Of a DNA stretch of 47,441 nucleotides, positions 8,282 to 16,133 are shown piece by piece. The notes under the pieces are model-generated. The model made no database searches, had not been told where the DNA came from, and worked only from the letters and a program-made list of their open reading frames with translations. Source of the stretch: an uncultured Prevotellaceae bacterium (GTDB lineage: Bacteria; Bacteroidota; Bacteroidia; Bacteroidales; Bacteroidaceae); the NCBI GenBank assembly GCA_947166655.1, contig CAMVFC010000006.1, positions 1 to 47,441 of the forward strand. Direction: 5' to 3'. The translations under genes were made by a program, and so were the position numbers. Position 1 is the first letter of the stretch. The number at the start of each line of letters is the position of its first letter.

Positions 8282-10384
8282 ATGAAAAAGTGTTTACTTA
8301 TAGGTGTGTTGGCCCTATGCACGCTCCCCGCGTGGGCACAGCTCAACGGCAGCGGCTTCTACCGCGTGCAGAACTATGCCACCGAGCGCTATATCACCAT
8401 CATCGACGACTATGGCAAGATTGACATGGCTTCGACAACGGCAGATATGGGGGCCATCGAGACAAAGAAACCTTTCGATCGCATCGTTGCCGATCCGGCT
8501 GCCGTGATCTATTTCGATAATGCCGGCGGCACGTTCTACGACCTTCGTGCACAGGGTACGGGTCTGGTGGAACTCCTCGATTTCCACATCAACCTTCCCG
8601 CGGCCGTCTGGGAGAATGTCTATCGGCCCAGCGTCACCTACGCCGGCATCACCGCCTATCTCTTCGACCGTAAGAATACGAACGACGTAGGTCAGGTGCT
8701 CAGCAGCGGTTCCGACCAGGCGTACAGCTATTGGCGTATTATCCCGGTGGCAGAGGCCGACGGTCAGTATCTCGGCATTGCTCCCAGCCTGAAGGTGGGC
8801 GATGCCTATTACCAGACCTATTATGCAGAGTACGCTTTCTCGGCCAACGATGCCCGTACCAAGTTCTACACAGTGGAGAAGGTGGCCAACGGCGTTGCCG
8901 TATGGAAGGAAGTCGTGGGCGAAGTGCCTACGGAGACGCCTGTCATCGTCGGCAGCTCCTCTTCTTCTGCGGCCGACAATAAGATTACACCGAAGGCAAC
9001 GAGTACAGCCAGTGTTGGTAAGAACCAGCTGCGTGGCGTCTATTTCTGCCATGATACTTATTCGGGCTCTCCCCACTACAAAGTCACGAAGTACAAGGCA
9101 GCGACCATGCGCGTGCTGGGTAAGACCAAGGACGGCAGCCTCGGTTTCGTGAAAACGACAGAGGAACTGATTCCTGCCAACACGGCCTATCTGTCCGTAC
9201 CGGAAGGCACTCCCGACGAACTGAAACTGATGACGGAGGCTGAGTATCAGGTTTACCTTCAGGAACTGAAGGAAAAGGAGGATGAAGAGAGACGTCTGAA
9301 TACGCCCGTGACCCTCACCGCCAACAGTTTTACCGTCGAGTACGGCGAGCCTCTGCCGAGTCTGACGTACAGCGTGGAGGGTACGCTGCTCTCCGGTACG
9401 CCTGTCCTGAGCTGCGAGGCTAAACAGGGTTCACCTGCCGGCATCTATCCGATTGTCATTGCCGCCGGCAGCGTGGAGAACCGTCAGCCGACACTTGTCA
9501 ACGGCACGCTGACCATCACGAAAGCGGCCTTGACCATCACTGCCGACAACAAGACGAAGAAGCAGGGCGAGGCTGTGCCCGCCCTGACGGCCACATACAA
9601 AGGCTTCAAGAATGGTGAGACGTCGAGCGTCTTGACGACGCAACCTACCCTCGCTTGCGAGGTAACAGCTTCCACGGCCCCCGGCGACTACCAGATAAGC
9701 GTGAGTGGCGCCGCGGCTCAGAACTATTCCATCGCCTATCAGGCGGGTGTCTTCACGGTGACCGAGGCCGACAAGGTGACGTTCACGGCCGAGAACGTCA
9801 CGGTGGAATACGGCGAGGCGATGCCTCATCTTACGTGGAAGAGAGAGGGCGCTGCGCTGCAGGGCGGCGATCCCGTGATTACTTGCGAGGCTGTGCAGGG
9901 TTCGCCTGCCGGTACCTATGCCATTGTCATCTCAAAGGGTGGCGTAGAGAACTATAACGACCATTATGTCAACGGTACGCTGACCATCACGCGTGCACCG
10001 CTCACCGTCAGTGTAGGCAACTACACCCGCGAGGAGCATCAGGAGAACCCCGCCTTTGAGCTGACTTATACTGGTTTCAAAATGAATGATGACGCTTCGG
10101 CGCTGACGTCACAGCCTGTGGCCACCTGCGCCGCAACAGCGTATTCGCCTGCAGGCGAATACGAGATTGTCGTGAGCGGTGGCGAAAGTGCGAACTATGA
10201 TTTCATCTACAACGGCGGTACGCTCACCGTAAGTCCGTATAACGCAATCTCCGACACGTCCGTACGTATCGACCAACACGTATATACGCTTTCGGGAAGA
10301 CGTATAGACGTGGTTGGCGGGTCCGTCAGCATGCTTCCCCGCGGTGTTTATATCGTGAACGGAAGGAAAGTGGCTGTGAAGTAA
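8282..10384 (+). CDS. Secreted MBG-domain repeat protein with C-terminal surface tail
   Basis: A 700-residue exported protein. The signal peptide ends at PAWAQ (residue 20). Residues ~20-330 are a mixed domain starting GSGFYRVQNYATERYITI, of a type seen in Prevotella surface proteins. After a short charged helix (LKEKEDEERR, about 335-345) come four MBG-like Ig-fold repeats of about 75-80 residues; the first and third begin TVEYGEPLPSLT and TVEYGEAMPHLT and each ends near 'NGTLTIT'. The last residues, YTLSGRRI...LPRGVYIVNGRKVAVK, match the tail on the large proteins at 38509 and 43433 and resemble a type IX sorting signal. No TAnnTTTG box is visible upstream, so it may depend on read-through or an atypical promoter. 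Role probably adhesive or structural; the ligand is unknown. Confidence 0.85.
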   Translation: MKKCLLIGVLALCTLPAWAQLNGSGFYRVQNYATERYITIIDDYGKIDMASTTADMGAIETKKPFDRIVADPAAVIYFDNAGGTFYDLRAQGTGLVELLDFHINLPAAVWENVYRPSVTYAGITAYLFDRKNTNDVGQVLSSGSDQAYSYWRIIPVAEADGQYLGIAPSLKVGDAYYQTYYAEYAFSANDARTKFYTVEKVANGVAVWKEVVGEVPTETPVIVGSSSSSAADNKITPKATSTASVGKNQLRGVYFCHDTYSGSPHYKVTKYKAATMRVLGKTKDGSLGFVKTTEELIPANTAYLSVPEGTPDELKLMTEAEYQVYLQELKEKEDEERRLNTPVTLTANSFTVEYGEPLPSLTYSVEGTLLSGTPVLSCEAKQGSPAGIYPIVIAAGSVENRQPTLVNGTLTITKAALTITADNKTKKQGEAVPALTATYKGFKNGETSSVLTTQPTLACEVTASTAPGDYQISVSGAAAQNYSIAYQAGVFTVTEADKVTFTAENVTVEYGEAMPHLTWKREGAALQGGDPVITCEAVQGSPAGTYAIVISKGGVENYNDHYVNGTLTITRAPLTVSVGNYTREEHQENPAFELTYTGFKMNDDASALTSQPVATCAATAYSPAGEYEIVVSGGESANYDFIYNGGTLTVSPYNAISDTSVRIDQHVYTLSGRRIDVVGGSVSMLPRGVYIVNGRKVAVK

Positions 10385-10403
10385 AAAGACTCTCAGCGAA
10401 CGG

Positions 10404-10476
10404 ACGGACTCTCCCCCCGAACAAGTTCAGGCAGAACACTCAGTTCCGGCTGAACTTGTTCGGGGGGAGAGTCCGT
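10404..10476. terminator. Bidirectional terminator with a perfect 27-bp stem
   Basis: Bases 10404-10430 are the exact reverse complement of 10450-10476 (27 bp), with a 19-nt loop. The stem core is CTCCCCCCGAACAAGTTCAG. It sits between the convergent MBG and barrel genes and probably stops transcription from both sides. Confidence 0.8.
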
Positions 10477-10500
10477 TAAGAATCCTTTCAGCTCCTTTCC

Positions 10501-11556
10501 TCAGAACCTTCGCGTGATGCGCAGGTTCAATAGGGGAAAGACTTTTGCTGCATTGACGAGGTCCACGTAGGTGCCAATCTTGCCTGTGATGCCTCGCACG
10601 TCCTTGGTGAGGTTGGTTCCGTCGTGGGTGACGAGGTCGGGCGTGCCTCCCCAGAACATGACACCGCAGTCGAAGGAGAGGTGGTAGTCGTCGTTGCCCT
10701 TCAGCAGACGTCCACCATAGCCGAAGCCCAGATAAGGACGGAAACTGTTCACCTTCACTTTGGCACTTGCCATACTGTTCTCGTCGGGTTCCATCATGTA
10801 AGGGTCGCCGGCATGATAAATAGGATCTCCTGCACGATGAATAAGTACAGTACCAGGGTCATGGGGGCCCGTTTCATCGATGTAGAATTCTTTGTTGTAG
10901 ATGTCTTCTGCGTAAGCACCAACGTTGTGTGTATATTCGCCAAGACGGAGACCCATGCGGCCATACTCCAAAACCTGAGTTATGTGATATGAACCATAGA
11001 TGGCTTCACCATTAACCTCCTTGTCGTATATCTGGTTGTAGATATTCACGGCGATGAGCGAAGGCATGTCTTTCGTTTTGTTTTCCGCGGTGGCAATCTT
11101 GGATGGCCCCACGAAGAAGCCGGCAGTGATGTGCCAGTGCTTGTTGCGGAAGGGCAGGAAGTCGAACATCAGCTTGGCGTTATAGAACGAAGGGTTGCCC
11201 GTCATCTCGATTTCCGTGTCGACGGTGATGCCCGTCAATTTTTTCATAAGGTCAATGTAGTTCTGCATCTGTTTCATGCTGGTCTCGTGCCAGACACCAT
11301 TCTCATCGTAGCGTCCCGCCTGAATGCCGAAGGTGGCGTTGTAGTCGAAGTGCGGCATCCAGTCGAATCCCGCACGTACGTGGAGGAAGTCGGTGATGGG
11401 CGTGGCGATGTCGAAGCCGATGCCTGTAGAACCTGCGTTGAAGGAAATATCGACGTGCTCAAAAGCCCGTGTCGTGTAGTTGTAGTTCGACTTGTATTGT
11501 GCATGGAGGCTAAGCGAGCTCAGGGCCAGCACAATGCTCAGTGCATGTATTCTCAT
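10501..11556 (-). CDS. Predicted outer-membrane beta-barrel protein, unknown function
   Basis: A 351-residue protein with a signal peptide (MRIHALSIVLALSSLSLHAQ) and alternating aromatic/hydrophobic strands throughout. It ends LNLRITRRF; the terminal Phe is typical of outer-membrane barrels recognised by the BAM complex. Repeated short strands such as VDISFNAGSTGIGFDIATPI and FRPYLGFGYGGRLLK support a barrel of about 10-12 strands. I do not recognise a specific family. The upstream 50 bases are a short repeat (11566-11612), and the gene lies directly behind tadA on the same strand, so it could be transcribed from the tadA promoter. Confidence 0.75.
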   Translation of the reverse strand: MRIHALSIVLALSSLSLHAQYKSNYNYTTRAFEHVDISFNAGSTGIGFDIATPITDFLHVRAGFDWMPHFDYNATFGIQAGRYDENGVWHETSMKQMQNYIDLMKKLTGITVDTEIEMTGNPSFYNAKLMFDFLPFRNKHWHITAGFFVGPSKIATAENKTKDMPSLIAVNIYNQIYDKEVNGEAIYGSYHITQVLEYGRMGLRLGEYTHNVGAYAEDIYNKEFYIDETGPHDPGTVLIHRAGDPIYHAGDPYMMEPDENSMASAKVKVNSFRPYLGFGYGGRLLKGNDDYHLSFDCGVMFWGGTPDLVTHDGTNLTKDVRGITGKIGTYVDLVNAAKVFPLLNLRITRRF

Positions 11557-11565
11557 GTTAGTTAT

Positions 11566-11612
11566 GGATTATCAATTATGAATGATGGGTTGTCAATTAT
11601 GAATTATCAATT
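11566..11612. repeat. AT-rich direct repeat between the barrel gene and tadA
   Basis: TTATCAATTATGAAT and TGTCAATTATGAATTATC are two diverged copies of the same unit. They fill the gap between the two minus-strand genes and overlap the last six bases of tadA. It resembles the heptamer spacer repeats at 12964-12998 and 31567-31590. Confidence 0.6.
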
Positions 11613-12053
11613 CCTGTTCCCTCTTTTCTTCTGGAAGAAGGATTGCATGAGCTGCGTACACTCCTCTGCCAAGACCCCTGACGAGACCTGCGTCTTGGGG
11701 TGCAGTGCCTGCGGTGCATAGCGACTGAAGCCCCGCTTGTCATCGTTGGTGCCATAGACGATGCGTCCGATTTGTGCCCATGACAAGGCTCCGGCGCACA
11801 TCACACACGGCTCCACCGTCACGTAGAGCGTGCAGTCGTTGAGGTATTTGCCTCCTAATTCCGTGGCAGCAGCGGTAATCGCCTGCATTTCGGCATGGGC
11901 AGTGACGTCTGTGAGGCGCTCTGTAAGGTTGTGGGCACGGGCAATGACCTGTCCGCGACAGACGACCACCGCTCCGATGGGCACCTCGTCTTCCTCGGCA
12001 GCCACCTTGGCTTCGGCTACGGCCAAGCGCATGAATTGCTCGTCTTGCGTCAT
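11607..12053 (-). CDS. tadA: tRNA-specific adenosine deaminase
   Basis: A 148-residue cytidine/adenosine deaminase-fold enzyme that converts A34 of tRNA-Arg(ACG) to inosine. The zinc site is complete: His53-Ala-Glu55 (HAE) and PCVMC with Cys83 and Cys86 (EPCVMCAGAL). Length fits bacterial TadA. An in-frame ATG at 12110 would add 19 residues, but the -7 box at 12093-12086 lies inside that extension, so the ATG at 12053 (MTQDEQFMRLAV) is chosen. It is divergent from parA. The last codons lie in a repeat, giving the basic tail KKRGNRN. Confidence 0.92.
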   Translation of the reverse strand: MTQDEQFMRLAVAEAKVAAEEDEVPIGAVVVCRGQVIARAHNLTERLTDVTAHAEMQAITAAATELGGKYLNDCTLYVTVEPCVMCAGALSWAQIGRIVYGTNDDKRGFSRYAPQALHPKTQVSSGVLAEECTQLMQSFFQKKRGNRN

Positions 12054-12085
12054 GGAACGATGTGTTACTCTTTCGTATTGCGCTG

Positions 12086-12093
12086 CAAAGATA
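12086..12093 (-). promoter_or_regulatory. -7 box TATCTTTG for tadA
   Basis: Reading the minus strand from 12093 to 12086 gives TATCTTTG, an exact TAnnTTTG match, 32 bases before the tadA ATG. It decides the tadA start. Confidence 0.6.
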
Positions 12094-12158
12094 ATAAGAA
12101 ATCGGCACAATAATGCATAAAAACGCTTAAAAGCACACGATGTCTCGTTGAAAATGCC

Positions 12159-12166
12159 TATCTTTG
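12159..12166 (+). promoter_or_regulatory. -7 box TATCTTTG for the parA operon
   Basis: An exact TAnnTTTG match, 30 bases before the ATG at 12197. It excludes the in-frame ATG at 12164. No convincing -33 TTTG is seen about 20 bases upstream. Confidence 0.6.
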
Positions 12167-12196
12167 CACTTCAAACCGAGAATATATAACCTGCTT

Positions 12197-12961
12197 ATGA
12201 GCAAAATTATCGCTTTGGCAAACCAAAAAGGAGGCGTGGGCAAGACGACCACATCCATGAATCTGGCAGCCTCGCTGGCCACTCTGGAGAAGCGCGTGTT
12301 GCTCGTCGATGCCGACCCTCAGGCCAATGCCTCCAGTGGGTTGGGCGTGGATGTAAAAGAGGTAGAGTCCTCCATCTACGACTGCCTCATTAACGAGCTG
12401 GATGTTCGCGAAGCCATCTATGAGACTGACGTCCCAGGGCTGGATGTGATACCGAGCCATATCGACCTCGTCGGCGCTGAAATCGAGATGCTGAACCTGC
12501 CCAACCGCGAGCAGGTGATGCGCCGTGTACTGCGCCCCCTGCTTTCCGACTATGATTATATCCTCATTGACTGTTCGCCCTCGTTGGGGCTCATCACGGT
12601 CAATGCCCTCACGGCCGCTCACTCTGTCATTATCCCTGTGCAGTGTGAGTACTTCGCCCTGGAAGGTATCTCCAAGCTGCTGAATACCATCAGTATCATC
12701 AAGCAGAAGCTCAATCCATCGCTCCAGATCGAAGGCTTCCTGCTGACGATGTATGACTCTCGTCTGCGTCTGGCCAATCAGATCAAGGACGAGGTGCAGC
12801 GGCATTTCCAGGAATTGGTGTTCAAGACCCTCATCTACCGTAATGTGAAACTCTCTGAAGCCCCGAGCCACGGTATGCCAGCCATTCTCTACGATGCCGA
12901 CAGTGTCGGCGCACGCAACCATCTGGCTTTGGCACAGGAGATCGTGGAGAGAGAAGGGTGA
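12197..12961 (+). CDS. parA: Chromosome-partitioning ATPase ParA/Soj
   Basis: A 254-residue deviant-Walker ATPase. The P loop is KGGVGKTT (residues 11-18) with the signature lysine. VLLVDADPQANASSG is Walker A' and YDYILIDCSPSLGLIT is Walker B. It binds DNA as an ATP dimer and works with ParB to segregate origins. The ATG at 12197 (MSKIIALANQ) is chosen over 12164 because of the -7 box at 12159-12166. parB follows after 44 bases that are mostly heptamer repeat. Lack of plasmid genes and the downstream rel/transglycosylase genes indicate the chromosomal copy. Confidence 0.95.
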   Translation: MSKIIALANQKGGVGKTTTSMNLAASLATLEKRVLLVDADPQANASSGLGVDVKEVESSIYDCLINELDVREAIYETDVPGLDVIPSHIDLVGAEIEMLNLPNREQVMRRVLRPLLSDYDYILIDCSPSLGLITVNALTAAHSVIIPVQCEYFALEGISKLLNTISIIKQKLNPSLQIEGFLLTMYDSRLRLANQIKDEVQRHFQELVFKTLIYRNVKLSEAPSHGMPAILYDADSVGARNHLALAQEIVEREG

Positions 12962-12963
12962 GC

Positions 12964-12998
12964 GTGAAGAATGAAGTGTGAAGAGTGAAGATTGAAGA
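12964..12998. repeat. Five degenerate heptamers (GTGAAGA type) between parA and parB
   Basis: Consecutive 7-base units read GTGAAGA, ATGAAGT, GTGAAGA, GTGAAGA, TTGAAGA. They fill almost the whole parA-parB gap. This is the same family, on the opposite strand, as the CATTCTT array in the BtuF-like gene. Confidence 0.75.
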
Positions 12999-13005
12999 AT
13001 GATTT

Positions 13006-13899
13006 ATGGCAGCACATAAGAAATTTCCCGCTTTGGGCCGCGGTTTAGACGCCCTGATACAGACTGATGAAGTGAAGACCGAAGGTTCCTCCTCCATCAA
13101 TGAGATACGCCTGGACCTCATTCATGCCAACCCCAACCAGCCGCGTCGCGAATTCGACAGCGAGGCCCTGCAGGAACTGGCCGACAGCATCCGCGAGATA
13201 GGCATCATCCAGCCCATCACGCTTCGCAAGATGGACGATGGCACCTATGAGATCATCGCCGGCGAGCGCCGTTGGCGTGCCTCGAAACTCGCTGGTCTGG
13301 ACCTCATTCCTGCCTATATCCGCACGGCCGATGACGAGAATGTCATGGAGATGGCCCTCGTGGAGAACATCCAGCGACAGGACTTGAACGCCGTGGAAAT
13401 CGCTTTGGCCTACCAGCACCTGCTGGAACAGAGCGGTATGACACAGGATCGCCTGAGCGAGCGCGTCGGCAAGAAACGTGCCACTGTCACAAACTATTTG
13501 CGTCTGCTCAAGCTGCCCGCCTCGATTCAGATGGCACTGCAGAACCGCGAGCTGGACATGGGACATGCGCGTGCCCTGCTCTCTCTGGATAATCCTGCCT
13601 TGCAGCTACGCGTCTTCTCCGAAATCAAACGCGACCACCTCTCGGTGCGAAAGGTCGAGGAAATGGTGAAGCGCCTGTTGGAAGGTGAGACGGTCAATAC
13701 CAGCGCGGCTAAGTTGCGCCCCTCCAAGAGCAAACTTAGTGAGGAATATGCCCTGCTGCGCCAAAGCCTGCAGGACTGCTTCCACACCAAAGTGCAGCTC
13801 ACCTGCTCGGATAAAGGTCGGGGAAAGATTTCCATTCCCTTCGCCAACGAAGAGGAACTGGAACGTATTGTAGCCCTTCTGGATAAGTTGAAAAACTAA
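13006..13899 (+). CDS. parB: Chromosome-partitioning protein ParB/Spo0J
   Basis: A 297-residue ParB. The N-terminal CTP-binding domain has NPNQPRREF, GERRWRA (86-92) and ENIQRQDLN (120-128). The helix-turn-helix region (about 143-172, QDRLSERVGKKRATVTNYLR) binds parS, and the C-terminal ~60 residues form the dimerisation domain ending LDKLKN. ParB loads at parS and slides as a CTP-dependent clamp. I saw no parS-like TGTTTCACGTGAAACA in the window, though an exact search was not possible. It is co-oriented with parA and the three genes downstream. Confidence 0.95.
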   Translation: MAAHKKFPALGRGLDALIQTDEVKTEGSSSINEIRLDLIHANPNQPRREFDSEALQELADSIREIGIIQPITLRKMDDGTYEIIAGERRWRASKLAGLDLIPAYIRTADDENVMEMALVENIQRQDLNAVEIALAYQHLLEQSGMTQDRLSERVGKKRATVTNYLRLLKLPASIQMALQNRELDMGHARALLSLDNPALQLRVFSEIKRDHLSVRKVEEMVKRLLEGETVNTSAAKLRPSKSKLSEEYALLRQSLQDCFHTKVQLTCSDKGRGKISIPFANEEELERIVALLDKLKN

Positions 13900-13923
13900 T
13901 ACGCTACGTTGAGACAGGGTGCG

Positions 13924-14766
13924 ATGATAAAAGCCAGATGGTTCGGGACGTTTCTCGTCCTGTGCATGTGTGCTGTGCCTGTCTGGGGGAAGGGTGAAGC
14001 CTTAGATAGCCTGGAATATCCGGAGCGACTTGACAGTTTAGAACGTATCGAAAAGTTGGAACGTTTAGAAAAACTGGAGAGTCTGGACAGCCTGGATAAT
14101 ACAGAATATATAGAAAGCCTAAAGCATATAGAAGCCCCAGACAGCATAGTCAGCCTCGACAGTCTGGAAAATATATCGACTCCGACGTCTCCCGAGGCGT
14201 TGGCAGAGAAGGTGGCCGATGAATTTGCCCTTCCGTTGAAACCCGCTTTCAAGCCTAATCCCACGCGGGCATTGTGGTTGGCGCTGGTGCTGCCAGGTGG
14301 CGGGCAGATCTATAACCGCAAGTATTGGAAACTCCCTATCGTGTATGGCGGTTTCCTGGGGTGTTACTATGCTTTAAGCTGGAACAACCAGATGCTGCGG
14401 GACTACTCGCAAGCTTATCTCGACATCACGGATGCCGACCCCGATACCAAGAGCTACGAGAAGATGCTGCCGATGGGCTACGACATCAGTGGCCGCGAGA
14501 CGCAGTTTCAGGAAATCTTCAAGAACAAGAAGAACTACTATCGTCGCTATCGCGACATGAGTATCTTCGCTTTCTTCGCCGTGTATGCCATCGCTGTTAT
14601 CGATGCCTATGTCGATGCAGAGCTCTCCAGCTTTGACATCTCGCCCGACCTCTCGCTCCATCTCGCTCCTGCCGTGATTACCACGGGACATCAGCAACGA
14701 GCCTCCGGCCTTCAGCTGGCCCAGCGCGGCCAGGGACTTGGCATGGCTTTTCAATTGACTTTCTGA
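13924..14766 (+). CDS. DUF5683 membrane protein of the parB-rel cluster
   Basis: A 280-residue protein with a signal-like N terminus (MIKARWFGTFLVLCMCAVPVWG). Residues ~27-80 are a striking Leu/Asp/Ser/Glu segment (LDSLERIEKLERLEKLESLDSLD), probably coiled coil. The DUF5683 domain follows from about 98, with NPTRALWLALVLPGGGQIYNRKYWKLPIVYGG (hydrophobic), a basic linker, a second membrane segment (MSIFAFFAVYAIAVIDAYVDA) and a C-terminal strand region ending in Phe. Function unknown; the family is found in Bacteroidota next to parB and lytic transglycosylases. ATG 13924 is preferred over 13909 because it places the signal close to the start. The gap to the transglycosylase is only 6 bases, so translation is probably coupled. 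Confidence 0.8.
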   Translation: MIKARWFGTFLVLCMCAVPVWGKGEALDSLEYPERLDSLERIEKLERLEKLESLDSLDNTEYIESLKHIEAPDSIVSLDSLENISTPTSPEALAEKVADEFALPLKPAFKPNPTRALWLALVLPGGGQIYNRKYWKLPIVYGGFLGCYYALSWNNQMLRDYSQAYLDITDADPDTKSYEKMLPMGYDISGRETQFQEIFKNKKNYYRRYRDMSIFAFFAVYAIAVIDAYVDAELSSFDISPDLSLHLAPAVITTGHQQRASGLQLAQRGQGLGMAFQLTF

Positions 14767-14772
14767 ATTTAT

Positions 14773-16062
14773 ATGTATGATATGATAGACAACCGATACT
14801 TTCTCTCCTCCCTGTTTGCTTTCGTCCTCATGCTGGCGTCCACTCCGTCTCAGGCGCAGAGTGATGAACCGGACTTTGACGATGCCGACATTGCTTTCCC
14901 TGCTTCCATGGAAACCGAGCTGGACAGTTTGCTCGTTGAATGGAATAACAAGAACTATCTCATGCCCGAGGTCGATTGTTCCGAGGGCGTCAACCCCGAG
15001 TACGATCGTGAGACATATATTCATCGGCTGCAACGTCTGCCGAACGTGATAGAGATGCCTTATAACGATGTCGTGCGTAAGTTCATTGACCAATATACCG
15101 GCCGCCTGCGCCGGTCCATGAGCATCATCCTGGGCTCCAGCAATTTCTATACGCCAATCTTTGAGGAAGCACTCGAAGCCTATCAGCTCCCTTTGGAACT
15201 GAAGTATCTTCCTGTCATCGAGTCAGCACTGAATCCGACAGCCGTCAGCCGTGCCGGCGCATGTGGCCTATGGCAGTTCATGATTACGACAGGCAAACAG
15301 TATGGTCTTGAGGTGACCAGCCTCATCGACGAACGTCGCGACCCTATCAAGGCCAGTTATGCCGCTGCGCGCTATCTGAAAGACCTCTATGACATCTTTG
15401 GCGACTGGACACTTGCCATAGCTTCTTACAACTGCGGTCCTGCCAATGTGCGCAAGGCCATCAGCCGCGCCGGAGGCGTGATGGACTACTGGCATATCTA
15501 TCCCTATCTGCCTGCAGAGACGCGTGGCTATGTTCCGGCTTTCATCGCTGCCAACTACGTGATGAACCATTACTGTGACCACAATATCTGCCCTGTGCCA
15601 GCCCGTCTGCCTGCATCCACGGATACGGTGATGATTCACCGCAACCTCCACGTCGACCAGATTGTGGCTATGTGCAATGTGCCGGCAGAGGAAGTGGTGG
15701 CGCTGAATCCGCAGTACCGTACTTCGCTGATTCCCGGCGACAGCCGCCCTTGTACGCTGCGCCTGCCAACGGCTGCCATGGCAGCTTTTGTGGCAGCAGG
15801 CGATAGCGTCTACAATTATCATGCTACGGAGTTGCTCACGAGTCGTAGCGAAGTGGAGGTCGCGCAGCAAGAGGTTAATTCTTCGGGCCGTAATCGTCGT
15901 GGCCGTGCTTCGGCTGGCAGCGGACGCACGACACGGGTGCGCCGTGGAGACACCCTCGGTGCTATAGCCCGTCGCAATGGTACCACCGTGGCCAAGCTGC
16001 GTAGAATGAATGGGATTCGCGGCAACAACATCAGGGCCGGACAGAAGCTGAGGGTTAGGTAA
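14773..16062 (+). CDS. LysM-containing lytic transglycosylase (MltD-like)
   Basis: A 429-residue murein transglycosylase that cleaves the MurNAc-GlcNAc bond to give 1,6-anhydroMurNAc. The signal peptide ends near PSQAQ (29). The SLT domain spans about 115-260: catalytic Glu150 in YLPVIESALNPTAVSRAG, then CGLWQFMITTGKQYGL, the DERRDPIKASYAAARYLKDL segment and ASYNCGPANVRKAI. A degenerate LysM-like segment (RNLHVDQIVAMCNVPAEEV, about 290-335) precedes a clear C-terminal LysM (TRVRRGDTLGAIARRNGTT, about 385-429). An alternative ATG is at 14782. It follows the DUF5683 gene by 6 bases. Confidence 0.92.
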   Translation: MYDMIDNRYFLSSLFAFVLMLASTPSQAQSDEPDFDDADIAFPASMETELDSLLVEWNNKNYLMPEVDCSEGVNPEYDRETYIHRLQRLPNVIEMPYNDVVRKFIDQYTGRLRRSMSIILGSSNFYTPIFEEALEAYQLPLELKYLPVIESALNPTAVSRAGACGLWQFMITTGKQYGLEVTSLIDERRDPIKASYAAARYLKDLYDIFGDWTLAIASYNCGPANVRKAISRAGGVMDYWHIYPYLPAETRGYVPAFIAANYVMNHYCDHNICPVPARLPASTDTVMIHRNLHVDQIVAMCNVPAEEVVALNPQYRTSLIPGDSRPCTLRLPTAAMAAFVAAGDSVYNYHATELLTSRSEVEVAQQEVNSSGRNRRGRASAGSGRTTRVRRGDTLGAIARRNGTTVAKLRRMNGIRGNNIRAGQKLRVR

Positions 16063-16073
16063 GGGACGTGAGG

Positions 16074-16107
16074 CTCCTCCCCCCGACGTCCTCCCCTTAG
16101 GGAGGAG
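16074..16107. repeat. GC-rich palindromic repeat before rel
   Basis: CTCCTCCC (16074-16081) can pair with GGGAGGAG (16100-16107), and a smaller hairpin CCTCCC/GGGAGG lies at 16090-16105. It is a member of the dispersed GC-rich family also found in the BtuF-like gene and at 42044-42063. It may act as a weak terminator or mRNA stabiliser. Confidence 0.6.
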
Positions 16108-16133
16108 GTGATTACTTAAAAAGACTACATGAG

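Noticed and set aside
12197..13899. Plasmid or integrated-element partition system
   Set aside because: parA-parB is followed by DUF5683, transglycosylase and rel, a chromosomal arrangement; no replication gene is present.
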